A stretch of DNA of 27,469 bases from an uncultured Ruminococcus sp. GTDB taxonomy: Bacteria; Bacillota; Clostridia; Oscillospirales; Ruminococcaceae. Below the pieces are notes generated by a model, which had not been told where the DNA came from, made no database searches, and worked only from the letters and a program-made list of their open reading frames with translations. Shown piece after piece: positions 8,107 to 16,143 of this stretch; position 1 is the stretch's first letter, and each line of letters opens with the position of its first letter. Location: contig UQEM01000015.1 in assembly GCA_900540005.1 (NCBI GenBank), positions 1 through 27,469 on the forward strand. Reading direction: 5' to 3'. Made by a program: the position numbers and the translations under genes.

Positions 8107-8241
8107 TTAGTGAGTTAATCTTGCTCTGCCCTTAGATCTTCTACGAGCTAAAACCTTTCTGCCGTTCTTAGTAGACATTCTCTTCATGAAGCCATGCTCC
8201 TTCTTTCTGTGGAGCTTCTTGGGCTGATAAGTTCTCTTCAT
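8107..8241 (-). CDS. rpmH: 50S ribosomal protein L34
   Basis: L34 is a 44-residue, very basic protein of the large ribosomal subunit. The sequence starts [22 protein letters not shown] and ends [15 protein letters not shown], matching the family over its full length. The start has AGGAGG about 9 bases upstream. The frame remains open further upstream, but those residues are not L34-like. A near-perfect promoter lies about 105 bases upstream, giving an untranslated leader of roughly 100 bases. It is the first gene of the left-arm operon. Confidence 0.97.
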   Translation of the reverse strand: MKRTYQPKKLHRKKEHGFMKRMSTKNGRKVLARRRSKGRARLTH

Positions 8242-8346
8242 ACTAAGTGTCCTCCTCTCTGCGAAATATATACAACAAGACCGCAAAGCAGCCTTTAATG
8301 ACAATTAAGTCATTCGGACATACCTATATCCGTATTACACTAAAAC

Positions 8347-8375
8347 ATTATATATTAAAAAGGGTGTTATGTCAA
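8347..8375 (-). promoter_or_regulatory. Consensus housekeeping sigma promoter for rpmH
   Basis: On the minus strand there is a perfect -35 TTGACA (8375-8370) and a perfect -10 TATAAT (8352-8347) with a 17-base spacer. Transcription should start near 8340. The leader to rpmH contains a small AATGAC/GTCATT dyad (8297-8314). Such a strong promoter suits a ribosomal protein gene. Confidence 0.93.
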
Positions 8376-8477
8376 GGCATTCGGAAATTTTTTCAGAAAA
8401 TTGTCCCTTTTTTGGAAACTTGACCAATTACGCCCCGATTTTACGTCTTATTTTTTGTGGTAATCGACACCATGAGG

Positions 8478-8795
8478 ATTTCCACAGCGATCCAGCGCGG
8501 AAATGATATTTCAACACCATCGTTTGGCACTATATATAATAGTATTACTCATAATGCAGTTCCCGTGCACCTATTCGTTCGTTGGAAAAGTGGAAACTTT
8601 TTGCAGTTCAAATGTTGACAAGCGAGACAATTAAACTAATTCAACAATGTCTGAACAATAAATTTCAACGCCGATAAAGCGCACAAACGGCTTAGTATAG
8701 CCGTATTCCTGTGTTTTCAACCAAATTTCACTGTATAACGCAGCAAGTATTACACTTCCCACATTTCAACAATGTGTCAATTTAGGTGTTGAAAC
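8478..8795. other. oriC: oriC, DnaA-box cluster upstream of dnaA
   Basis: At least nine DnaA-box-like 9-mers lie in about 320 bases. Plus strand: ATTTCCACA (8478), ATTTCAACA (8508), AATTCAACA (8638), ATTTCAACG (8662), TTTTCAACC (8714) and ATTTCAACA (8763). Minus strand: GTTTCCACT (8589-8597), TTGTCAACA (8613-8621) and GTTTCAACA (8787-8795). None is a perfect TTATCCACA; the local consensus is closer to WTTTCMACA. An AT-rich patch (TATATATAATAGTATTA, about 8528-8545) lies inside. This is where gene polarity flips from minus to plus, as expected for an origin. No gene is visible from 8242 to 8969. Confidence 0.85.
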
Positions 8796-8832
8796 CGTGT
8801 TCATTTTCTAAATCTGCTACAATGAAAAATTC

Positions 8833-8861
8833 TTGCTTTTTGCACCCCATTATGATATAAT
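8833..8861 (+). promoter_or_regulatory. Probable dnaA promoter
   Basis: A -35 TTGCTT (8833-8838) and a perfect -10 TATAAT (8856-8861) are separated by 17 bases. Transcription would start near 8868, leaving a leader of about 100 bases. The promoter lies just downstream of the last upstream DnaA-box pair (8763-8795), so DnaA autoregulation is plausible (inference). Confidence 0.85.
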
Positions 8862-8903
8862 ATAGGTATGTATCATCAGATAAACGAAAAATAAGGATAA
8901 TCA

Positions 8904-8948
8904 GGGCAGCACCTTTTTAACACAGGCGTGCTTTTTTCGGTGCTGCCC
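8904..8948 (+). promoter_or_regulatory. Long inverted repeat and alternative terminator-like fold in the dnaA leader
   Basis: GGGCAGCACC (8904-8913) and GGTGCTGCCC (8939-8948) form a perfect 10-bp stem around a 25-base loop, ending 10 bases before the dnaA Shine-Dalgarno. Its left arm can instead pair with GGCGTGC (8909-8913 with 8926-8931, one bulge), and that smaller hairpin is followed by six T (8932-8937). The two folds exclude each other, as in attenuators. No known riboswitch family is recognised. Confidence 0.6.
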
Positions 8949-8969
8949 AAAATTTCACGGAGGTATACC

Positions 8970-10346
8970 ATGAATTCATTCGATGAAGTTTTCGATAAAG
9001 TTAAAAACTATTGCCTCGAAAACAATACTATACCGGAAATAGGTATAACGACCTGGATAGACCCGATGAAGCCGGTCAGCTTTGACGGTTCAAATGCTGT
9101 TTTCAGCGTCCAGACGGATTTTCAGAAGAATATCGTTATGACAAATTTCATAACATATCTTACAGAAGCATTTTACAACGTACTCGGGCTGAATGTCAAC
9201 ATCAACATCAATGTTGAGACCGACGAGCCTGAAAAAGTAGCAAATGTCCTCAGCGATGACGAGCTTGAACGCAAGCACGCCGAGCTTGAACAGGCATATA
9301 AATTCGCAAATTACGACTATACCTTCGACACCTTCATTGAGGGACGCTCGAACGAATTTGCGCTCGCATGCAGTAAGTCCGTTGCCAAAAACTGCGGAAA
9401 CAAGGCATCTCTCGACTACAATCCTCTCTTTATCTACGGCCCTTCGGGAATGGGCAAGACCCACCTCATTACCGCTATCGCGACAGAGGTAAAGAAAAAT
9501 CACCCCGACTTCAATGTCGTTTACACTACGAGCGAAACTTTCGGAAACGACCTCATCGACGCTCTCGGCCGCGGCGGAAATATGTCGGATTTCCACGACA
9601 AATACAGAAATGCCGACCTTCTGCTCATTGACGATATCCAGTTCTTCTCGGGAAAAGAGCGTATGCAGGAGGAATTTTTCCATACATTCTATAAGCTGCA
9701 TCAGGAAAGCAAGCAGATCGTCATTACCTCAGATAAACCGCCGAAAGCGCTCATCACACTTGAGGAGCGTCTGAGAACGCGTTTCGAGGGCGGTCTTATC
9801 GCCGATATTTCCGCTCCTGACTACGAGACCCGTCTCGCGATAATCAACAGAAAGTCCGAGCTTTTAGAACTCAAGATACCGAACGAGGTCGCGGAATTCA
9901 TGGCAAACCGCCTCAAATCCAATATCCGTCAGCTTGAGGGCGCAGTTCTCCGTCTCAAAGCGCTCAACCACTTTGCAGGCAGTCCGATAACGATCTCAAT
10001 GGCACAGAGCGTTATCCGCGATGTGCTCACCGACGAGCAGCCGCTCCCGATCACCGTTGAGAAGATAATTTCCGAAGTATCGACAGTTTACGGAGTTTCG
10101 CCCGACGATATGCGCTCTACCAAGCGTTCGTCGCAGGTCGCTATCGCGCGAAAAGTCGCTATCTACGTCGTAAGAGAGATAACACATATGCCTCTTGCCG
10201 CGATAGGAACGGAATTCGGCAACCGCGACCACTCCACGATAGTTTACTCGGTAAACAGCCTTACCGACTCAATGGCAAAGGACTCAAACCTCAATAATCT
10301 CGTAAACGACATTATCAAAAACATAAAGGATAAGAACAAGGTCTGA
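8970..10346 (+). CDS. dnaA: Chromosomal replication initiator protein DnaA
   Basis: DnaA is the AAA+ initiator that binds DnaA boxes at oriC, unwinds the origin and recruits helicase. Domain I is about residues 1-80 and a short acidic linker follows. The AAA+ domain III starts near YTFDTFIEGRSNEFA, with Walker A GPSGMGKT (157-164), Walker B LLIDDIQFF (D221, D222) and the arginine-containing RLRTRFEGG. Domain IV carries the DnaA signature VAIARKVAIYVVREIT and GNRDHSTIVY. The start is fixed by GGAGG 6 bases upstream; an open frame further upstream runs through the leader hairpin and is not DnaA-like. Length 458 residues. In domain IV the common PRQ is ARK (393-395) and DHTT is DHST (420-423). 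Confidence 0.97.
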   Translation: MNSFDEVFDKVKNYCLENNTIPEIGITTWIDPMKPVSFDGSNAVFSVQTDFQKNIVMTNFITYLTEAFYNVLGLNVNININVETDEPEKVANVLSDDELERKHAELEQAYKFANYDYTFDTFIEGRSNEFALACSKSVAKNCGNKASLDYNPLFIYGPSGMGKTHLITAIATEVKKNHPDFNVVYTTSETFGNDLIDALGRGGNMSDFHDKYRNADLLLIDDIQFFSGKERMQEEFFHTFYKLHQESKQIVITSDKPPKALITLEERLRTRFEGGLIADISAPDYETRLAIINRKSELLELKIPNEVAEFMANRLKSNIRQLEGAVLRLKALNHFAGSPITISMAQSVIRDVLTDEQPLPITVEKIISEVSTVYGVSPDDMRSTKRSSQVAIARKVAIYVVREITHMPLAAIGTEFGNRDHSTIVYSVNSLTDSMAKDSNLNNLVNDIIKNIKDKNKV

Positions 10347-10503
10347 GTGGAAACTGTCAGTTTTCAACGCGATGTGGAAAAGTTGAACCAAACGGTTGAA
10401 AATGTTAAAACAACTGTTAGTTAACATAGTTTTCAACAATCGGTGGAATTCGTGTTGATAAAGGTTTTCCGTTTGGATAAGCGTATTTCTCAGAATTTCA
10501 ACC
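10346..10503. other. oriC: oriC, DnaA-box cluster between dnaA and dnaN
   Basis: About nine DnaA-box-like 9-mers follow the dnaA stop. Plus strand: TTTTCAACG (10361), TTTTCAACA (10430) and ATTTCAACC (10495). Minus strand: GTTTCCACT (10346-10354), TTTTCCACA (10373-10381), TTTTCAACC (10394-10402), AATTCCACC (10442-10450) and TTATCAACA (10453-10461), plus a weaker GGTTCAACT near 10381. A further TTTTCAACT lies at 10612. Together with the cluster before dnaA this gives a bipartite origin like that of B. subtilis. No gene is visible from 10347 to 10890. Confidence 0.85.
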
Positions 10504-10754
10504 GCAGACAAACACCGTTTTTTGAAAGCTTTTATTAAACAATAAACAAGTTAAAATCAGTTTACCCGATTTTCCTCATTTTTTTAAACTTCAACTCCAC
10601 ATGATTTTACATTTTCAACTCAATTTCTGCAAATATCCGGATTTTCCATATTATTCAATAATTCATCTACACCCGATTGTAGAGAAATTTTCCGCTGAAT
10701 ACAGCCGAAAATCAAGCTAACTGACAATTCAACAGGCACAACTACAACAACAAA

Positions 10755-10801
10755 TTATCTTACATACTTTATCTTACTTTATTTTTTCTTATCTTATCTT
10801 T
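10755..10801. other. AT-rich repeat tract, candidate DNA unwinding element
   Basis: This tract is almost pure A/T/C on the plus strand and holds four TTATCTT copies (from 10755, 10769, 10789 and 10794). It lies on the dnaN side of the DnaA-box cluster, where the B. subtilis unwinding element also lies. I could not find a clean run of DnaA-trio triplets next to it, so the assignment rests on base composition, repeats and position. Confidence 0.5.
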
Positions 10802-10828
10802 GTGTTGGGGAAAACTTATCCTTCCACT

Positions 10829-10846
10829 CCGCAGACAGATCTGCGG
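10829..10846 (+). promoter_or_regulatory. Hairpin in the dnaN leader
   Basis: A 7-bp perfect stem CCGCAGA/TCTGCGG with loop CAGA ends 28 bases before the dnaN Shine-Dalgarno. There is no U-run after it, so it is not an intrinsic terminator. It may stabilise the dnaN transcript or mark the edge of the origin region. Confidence 0.45.
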
Positions 10847-10890
10847 TTGATATCTCTCTGGCACATCCTATTACGGAGGTAACTGTATAA

Positions 10891-11994
10891 ATGAAATTCA
10901 TCTGCAACAAAAATGAGCTGAGTGAAGCTATAGGAAACGTATCAAGAGCAGTTTCCCAGAAATCCACTATTCCCGCTCTTGAGGGAATCAAAGTAAGAAT
11001 ATCCGAGAATCAGGTGGAACTTACTTCATATAATCTTGAAATGGGAGTAATAACAACTATCGGAGCTGAAACGGAAGGAGAGGGCGAGATCGTCGTAAGT
11101 TCGAGACTTTTCAGCGAATTCACAAGACGTATGCCCGATGAGGAGATAACTTTTGAAGTTGACGAAAATCTCGTTATAAATATCTCATGCCGTTCCACAG
11201 AATGCAGCTTTTCGGCGATATCAGCCGAAGAATTCCCCGAACTTCCGAAAGTTGACACGGGAAGAAGCTTCAGCGTAAAGCAGACTATCCTGCGCTCGAT
11301 GATAAACCAGACAGGCTATGCCGCTTCACTCAACGAAAGCAAGCCGGTACTTACAGGCGAACTTTTTGACATAGAAAACGGACATTTCCACATGGTCGCT
11401 ATCGACGGTTTCAGACTCGCTATAAGAGAAGAACTTATCGATTGTCCCGATACTTATCACTTTGTAGTTCCGAAAAAGGCTCTTACCGAGATTTCAACAC
11501 TCATCAAGGACGACGATGAGAAGGTATGCAACATTTTCACAAATGACCGCCACATAATTTTCGAGATAGGCAAAGTTCTTGTTATCTCGCGTCTGCTTGA
11601 GGGAACTTTCCACAATTACAAGCTGAGCATCCCCACAAGCCACAAAACAGAGGTCATTGTAAATAAGCGCGATTTTTCGGGAAGTCTGGAGCGCTGTTCG
11701 CTCATTATCGACGATAAGAACAAGTCGCCTATACGCTGCGAAATAGGAAACGGCGTAATGAAGATCTTGTGCAAGACGGGGATAGGAAAAATAAATGACA
11801 CAATATCTGCCGATATTTCCGGAGAAATGCTAAGTATAGGATTCAACAACCGTCTCGTTCTTGACGCGCTCCGCGCTGCCGAGGGCGATAAGGTAAGGAT
11901 CCGCTTCAACGGAGCAATGAAAGTTATCGAAATTCTTCCTCTTGAGGGAGAAAGCTACATTTTCCTCGTTATGCCGATACAGCTCAAAGGTTAA
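10891..11994 (+). CDS. dnaN: DNA polymerase III beta sliding clamp
   Basis: DnaN forms the ring-shaped homodimeric clamp that tethers DNA polymerase III to template DNA. The protein (367 residues) starts MKFICNKNELSEAIGNVSRAVSQKSTIPALEGI, the typical clamp N-terminus, and ends MPIQLKG, close to the usual MP(M/V)(R/Q) end that lines the peptide-binding pocket. Three similar domains of about 120 residues each are expected from the length. GGAGG lies 11 bases upstream of the ATG, slightly far. It is followed after 15 bases by a small membrane protein gene instead of directly by yaaA. Confidence 0.96.
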   Translation: MKFICNKNELSEAIGNVSRAVSQKSTIPALEGIKVRISENQVELTSYNLEMGVITTIGAETEGEGEIVVSSRLFSEFTRRMPDEEITFEVDENLVINISCRSTECSFSAISAEEFPELPKVDTGRSFSVKQTILRSMINQTGYAASLNESKPVLTGELFDIENGHFHMVAIDGFRLAIREELIDCPDTYHFVVPKKALTEISTLIKDDDEKVCNIFTNDRHIIFEIGKVLVISRLLEGTFHNYKLSIPTSHKTEVIVNKRDFSGSLERCSLIIDDKNKSPIRCEIGNGVMKILCKTGIGKINDTISADISGEMLSIGFNNRLVLDALRAAEGDKVRIRFNGAMKVIEILPLEGESYIFLVMPIQLKG

Positions 11995-12009
11995 AGGAGA
12001 AAAAATATT

Positions 12010-12396
12010 ATGATGATTTTTTACAAAAACTATCAGTATGCACCGATCGCGACCCTTGTTTCGGGACTTTCAAGCGTCCTTGCAGTCTGCGCGGTGATAG
12101 GCGGACTGGCATTGTTCGGGATAAGAGGCGGTTCGGCGCTTAAAATGGTCGGCGGAGTAGTGCTTATTGCACTTGCGGCTTTCCTTTTCTTCTACTGTTC
12201 GAGAACTCTTCCCGACAAGATGTCCGAAAAGGAAAGTGAAAAGAATATCAGGACCAAGGCTTCATATGCTCTTATGTACTGTAAGGAAAATCCTGAGGCT
12301 TACGACCAGCTAATAGCCGAAAATATGGATTTTGCACGCAAATATATCAGAAATAATGAGGGAAAGATAGTTAAGGTATCAAAATTCAACCAGTAA
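12010..12396 (+). CDS. Two-TM membrane protein of unknown function between dnaN and yaaA
   Basis: I do not recognise this 128-residue protein. It has two predicted transmembrane helices (about 11-37 and 43-64) joined by a short GIRGGSALK turn. A charged, probably cytoplasmic, C-terminal half of about 64 residues (KMSEKESEKNIRTKAS...YIRNNEGKIVKVSKFNQ) follows. AGGAGA precedes two adjacent ATG codons; either 12010 or 12013 could be used. The 15-base gap to dnaN and 36-base gap to yaaA make co-transcription with the replication genes likely. Base composition looks like its neighbours, so there is no sign of recent transfer. No catalytic motif is visible. Confidence 0.8.
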   Translation: MMIFYKNYQYAPIATLVSGLSSVLAVCAVIGGLALFGIRGGSALKMVGGVVLIALAAFLFFYCSRTLPDKMSEKESEKNIRTKASYALMYCKENPEAYDQLIAENMDFARKYIRNNEGKIVKVSKFNQ

Positions 12397-12432
12397 CTTC
12401 TTTACCGCGTCAATGCAGGAAAGGTAGATCTT

Positions 12433-12642
12433 ATGTCTGAAAAAATAAAAATCAGCACAGAGTTCATAAAGCTCGACGCATTGCTGAAATTCGCCTCGCT
12501 CGTAGGTTCCGGCGGAGAGGCAAAGTCTCTCATTCAGGACGGACAGGTTCTCGTGAACGGCGAAGTCTGCACGATGAGGGGCAAAAAGATCCGCCCCGGC
12601 GACAAGGTTTCGCTCGGCGGAAATGAGGTAACCGTAGAGTGA
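12433..12642 (+). CDS. yaaA: S4-domain RNA-binding protein YaaA
   Basis: This 69-residue protein is a stand-alone S4-like RNA-binding domain ([33 protein letters not shown]...[15 protein letters not shown]). It belongs to the YaaA/RlbA family encoded between dnaN and recF in many Firmicutes. A role linked to ribosomes or RNA is presumed, but its target is not established. GAAAGG lies upstream of the ATG. The stop TGA overlaps the recF GTG start by 4 bases, implying coupling. Length and position match the family well. Confidence 0.92.
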   Translation: MSEKIKISTEFIKLDALLKFASLVGSGGEAKSLIQDGQVLVNGEVCTMRGKKIRPGDKVSLGGNEVTVE

Positions 12643-13763
12643 TAATCACTTATGCGGAAATTGACGGCTTCAAAAATCTTTCGGGGGTATCTTTTGCTCC
12701 CGACCCCAAATATAATATAATACTCGGGCCGAATGCACAGGGAAAAACCAATCTCCTTGAGGCGATGTGGATACTTTCGGGCTGCAAAAGCTTCCGCGGT
12801 TCAAAGGAAAAGGACTATATCGCCCTCGGCGGAAACAAAATGTCCTCGAAGATAAGGATAAAAGACAGCGTCCGCGAGCAGAAGATCTCCTTTGAGATGA
12901 CAAAAAATGCAGCTTCGCCGAAAGTTATCCACCTGAACGGCGTGAAGCAGAAGGGCACGAAGGCGATTTTTGACGTTTTCAAGTGCATTGCCTTTATCCC
13001 CGATGACACCGAAATAATCAAGGGATCTCCGGAAAAGCGGCGGAACTTCATTGATATGGCTGCATCGCAGCTTAATCCGATATTTGTGGTACATCTGACC
13101 AAAAACAACATGATAATGAATCAGCGAAATGCTCTGCTGAAGGAAATTTTCCAGAAAAATGCGTCTGCCGATATCCTCGATATATGGGACAGGCAGGCAG
13201 CTCATGAGGGTGCGGTCATTTCGTTCATGAGAAATGAATATATCGGGAAGATAAACGGGATCTGCGGTCGGCTGTATGAAACTATTTCGGGCGGAAAAGA
13301 AAAACTCGAACTCGAATACAAGTCGAATGTCTACAAGCGCGAGGACTTTGAAAAGCCCTGCGGAAGTGAGGCATTTGAGCAGTATTACGCGAAATTATGC
13401 GAAACGCGCGAGTACGATATCCGCACGGGTTCGACGCATTCAGGTGTGAACCGCGATGAGATCGTTATAAAAATCAACGGTGTTAGCGCGAAGGATTACG
13501 GCTCGCAGGGACAGATAAAGAGTGCCGCACTTGTGATGAAGCTTGCGCAGGCGGAAATTTTCATGAAAAAGTCAAAAGATGCGCCCGTTGTTTTCCTTGA
13601 CGACGTAATGGGCGAACTTGACGAGAGCCGCCAGCATTTTGTCCTTGACATGATAAAGGATATGCAGGTTTTTCTCACTACACCTAACGAAAGTGCGCTT
13701 TTGCCCGAAATAAAGGGAAAAATTCTGCGCATAAGCGGCGGCAGAGTTACGGAGGAGCAGTAA
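12639..13763 (+). CDS. recF: DNA replication and repair protein RecF
   Basis: RecF is an SMC-like ATPase that, with RecO and RecR, loads RecA onto gapped single-stranded DNA. The protein (374 residues) shows Walker [15 protein letters not shown] near the N-terminus, the ABC-type signature [10 protein letters not shown] and Walker B/D-loop [14 protein letters not shown] near the C-terminus, in the right order and spacing. The GTG start overlaps the yaaA stop, and the stop TAA overlaps the remB ATG (TAATG), so yaaA-recF-remB is translationally coupled. Other family blocks, such as [19 protein letters not shown], are also intact. Confidence 0.96.
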   Translation: MIITYAEIDGFKNLSGVSFAPDPKYNIILGPNAQGKTNLLEAMWILSGCKSFRGSKEKDYIALGGNKMSSKIRIKDSVREQKISFEMTKNAASPKVIHLNGVKQKGTKAIFDVFKCIAFIPDDTEIIKGSPEKRRNFIDMAASQLNPIFVVHLTKNNMIMNQRNALLKEIFQKNASADILDIWDRQAAHEGAVISFMRNEYIGKINGICGRLYETISGGKEKLELEYKSNVYKREDFEKPCGSEAFEQYYAKLCETREYDIRTGSTHSGVNRDEIVIKINGVSAKDYGSQGQIKSAALVMKLAQAEIFMKKSKDAPVVFLDDVMGELDESRQHFVLDMIKDMQVFLTTPNESALLPEIKGKILRISGGRVTEEQ

Positions 13764-14023
13764 TGTATCTTCACATCGGCAATAACTACTCGCTCGATAC
13801 CCGTGATATCGTCGGTATCTTCGATATAGAGAATACTACTGTGGAAAAATGCACCAAGAACCTTTTGGAACGCGCCGAAAAGGAAAAGATCTGCATCTAT
13901 ACGACCTATGAAATGCCAAAAAGCTTTATAGTCACCATGAAAAAGGGTTCTGAGCGCGTTTATATTTCACAGCTTTCGGCAGTTACCCTCCGCAAGAGAC
14001 TTGCAAAGGGCGGCGGATTTTAG
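13763..14023 (+). CDS. remB: RemB-like extracellular matrix regulator (DUF370, YaaB)
   Basis: This 86-residue protein belongs to the DUF370/RemA-RemB family. The N-terminus [26 protein letters not shown] is diagnostic, and PKSFIVT with SAVTLRKRLAKGGGF at the end also matches. B. subtilis YaaB (RemB), encoded between recF and gyrB, affects biofilm matrix gene expression; a DNA-binding role is inferred by analogy with RemA. It overlaps the recF stop by one base. The 156 bases between it and gyrB contain a CAGCAC/GTGCTG dyad (14025-14053) without a U-run and no clear promoter. Confidence 0.88.
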   Translation: MYLHIGNNYSLDTRDIVGIFDIENTTVEKCTKNLLERAEKEKICIYTTYEMPKSFIVTMKKGSERVYISQLSAVTLRKRLAKGGGF

Positions 14024-14179
14024 GCAGCACAAAAGTATAGAACTATCGTGCTGGAAATAAATATACAGCGAGTAAATTGCTATGCATTATAGTATCATCA
14101 CGGCAAAATATCCGGCTGCGGCGCGCACTATGATCGGCAAATCACCCCGCTTTCGGGATAAAATATATGGAGGTAAAGC

Positions 14180-16111
14180 ATGACTCAGCAGAATAACAAC
14201 AATTACGATGAAAACGACATACAAGTCCTTGAGGGCCTTGAAGCCGTGCGCAAACGCCCGGGAATGTATATCGGCTCGACAGGTCCAAGCGGTCTGCACC
14301 ACCTCGTTTACGAGATAGTAGATAACTCAATTGACGAAGCTCTCGCAGGCTACTGCACGGAGATAACTGTCGAGATACTTCCGGGAGACGTTATCCGCGT
14401 TTCGGATAACGGACGCGGCATTCCCGTCGGGATCCACCCCAAGGAGGGTATCTCTGCGGCTACGGTAGTTTACACGATACTTCACGCAGGCGGAAAGTTC
14501 GGCGGCGGAGGCTATAAGGTTTCGGGAGGACTGCACGGAGTCGGCGCTTCGGTAGTCAATGCTCTCTCCGAGTGGCTTGAGCTTACCGTAAAGGACGGCG
14601 AGCACGTTTACTTCCAGAAATTCAACCGCGGAAACTATGACGAGCAGCTCAAGATAATCGGCGACACGACCGAGACCGGCACAAGCGTTATGTTCAAGGC
14701 TGACGGCGAGATATTCGAGCATACAGTTTACGACTATGAGACTCTTCTGAAGAGACTGCGCGAACAGGCTTTCCTCAATGCGGGAATAAAGATAGTTTTT
14801 TCAGACAAGCGTGACCCGAATGAAATAAAGGGCGAGACGCTCCACTATGAGGGCGGTATCCGCCAGTTTGTGGAGCATATCCACCAGACCCGCGGATATG
14901 AGGCGATAAGCGGCGATGTTATATATATTTCGGGAACACAGGGCGATTCATTTGCGGAGATAGCTCTCCAGTATAACGACAGCTACAACGAGGTCATTCT
15001 CTCGTTTGCGAACAATATCCACACGAAGGACGGCGGTTCGCACGAAAACGGCTTCAAGAACGCGCTCACCAAGGTAATTAACGAATACGGCAAAAAAATG
15101 GGCAAGCTCAAGGACAAGGAGAGCCTCAAGGGCGATGACGTCCGCGAGGGACTTACAGCTATCATCTCCGTAAAGCTTACCGAATGCGAGTTTGAGGGAC
15201 AGACCAAGGGCAGACTCGGAAATCCCGAGGTAAAGCCGTTTGTTGAAAAACTCGTGACAGAAAAACTCATGAACTTCCTTGAGGAGAATCCCGATATCTC
15301 AAATCTCATTTTCGACAAATGTATGTCGGCTCTCCGCGCAAGAGAGGCTGCAAAGCGTGCAAGAGAGGCTGAGCGCAAAAAGAATGCGTTCGGCAATTCC
15401 CCCATGCCCGAAAAGCTTGCTGACTGCGCCGAGCGCGACAACAGATACACCGAGATATACATCGTCGAGGGAGACTCGGCGGGCGGTTCTGCAAAACAGG
15501 GCAGAGACCGAAAGTATCAGGCTATCCTCTCGCTCTGGGGCAAGATGCTCAACGTTGAAAAGGCTCGTATCGACCGTATCTACGGCAACGACAAGCTCGA
15601 ACCGGTCGTTACCGCGCTCGGTACGGGAATCGGCGAGGATTTCGATATAGAGAAGCTCCGCTACGGCAAGGTAATAATCATGGCGGATGCCGATGTTGAC
15701 GGTATGCACATCAGGACTCTGCTGCTGACCTTCTTCTTCCGCTATATGCGTCCGCTCATCACGAACGGCAACGTGTACATTGCGCAGCCTCCGCTTTTCA
15801 AGGTCGAGCGCAAAAAGAAGGTATACTACGCATTCTCCGACGAGGAGCGCGACAGATACACCGCCGAGCTTTCCGAGGACGGCAAGTACAAGGACGTTGC
15901 AGTCCAGCGCTATAAGGGTCTTGGTGAGATGGACCCCGAGCAGCTCTGGGAGACTACAATGGATCCTGAGAGACGTACTATCATCAGGATAACCATGGAG
16001 GACGCTCTCAAGGCGGACGAAACCTTCTCTATCCTCATGGGCGATAAGGTCGAGCCGAGAAGAAAATTCATCGAAAAGAACGCAAAGTTCGCACAGAACC
16101 TTGATATATAA
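14180..16111 (+). CDS. gyrB: DNA gyrase subunit B
   Basis: GyrB is the ATPase subunit of DNA gyrase, which introduces negative supercoils. The GHKL ATPase fold is shown by [25 protein letters not shown] and [15 protein letters not shown]. The transducer domain follows, then the TOPRIM domain with [17 protein letters not shown] and [15 protein letters not shown]. The C-terminus [17 protein letters not shown] is normal. Length 643 residues is typical for Gram-positive GyrB. TGGAGG precedes the ATG by 7 bases. One oddity is SLWGK (451-455) where PL(R/K)GK is usual, placing Trp453 at the position of E. coli Lys447. The next gene starts 32 bases downstream. Confidence 0.96.
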   Translation: MTQQNNNNYDENDIQVLEGLEAVRKRPGMYIGSTGPSGLHHLVYEIVDNSIDEALAGYCTEITVEILPGDVIRVSDNGRGIPVGIHPKEGISAATVVYTILHAGGKFGGGGYKVSGGLHGVGASVVNALSEWLELTVKDGEHVYFQKFNRGNYDEQLKIIGDTTETGTSVMFKADGEIFEHTVYDYETLLKRLREQAFLNAGIKIVFSDKRDPNEIKGETLHYEGGIRQFVEHIHQTRGYEAISGDVIYISGTQGDSFAEIALQYNDSYNEVILSFANNIHTKDGGSHENGFKNALTKVINEYGKKMGKLKDKESLKGDDVREGLTAIISVKLTECEFEGQTKGRLGNPEVKPFVEKLVTEKLMNFLEENPDISNLIFDKCMSALRAREAAKRAREAERKKNAFGNSPMPEKLADCAERDNRYTEIYIVEGDSAGGSAKQGRDRKYQAILSLWGKMLNVEKARIDRIYGNDKLEPVVTALGTGIGEDFDIEKLRYGKVIIMADADVDGMHIRTLLLTFFFRYMRPLITNGNVYIAQPPLFKVERKKKVYYAFSDEERDRYTAELSEDGKYKDVAVQRYKGLGEMDPEQLWETTMDPERRTIIRITMEDALKADETFSILMGDKVEPRRKFIEKNAKFAQNLDI

Positions 16112-16143
16112 GAAACCGTATTCACAGGATATGCGGAGGTAAA

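Noticed and set aside
8528..8545. Promoter at the TATATATAATAG patch upstream of dnaA
   Set aside because: There is no acceptable -35 at 16-18 bases; it is better read as AT-rich origin DNA.
8928..8969. In-frame upstream extension of dnaA (14 extra residues)
   Set aside because: It runs through the leader inverted repeat, has no ribosome binding site and is not DnaA-like; GGAGG with 6-base spacing fixes the start at 8970.
9090..9701. Long minus-strand open frame inside dnaA
   Set aside because: It is the shadow of a strong coding gene, without a ribosome binding site or recognisable domains. The same holds for the long frames opposite gyrA (17231-17911, 17939-18478, 18689-19240).
14025..14053. 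CAGCAC/GTGCTG dyad after remB as a terminator
   Set aside because: Only 6 bp of stem with a long loop and no U-run.
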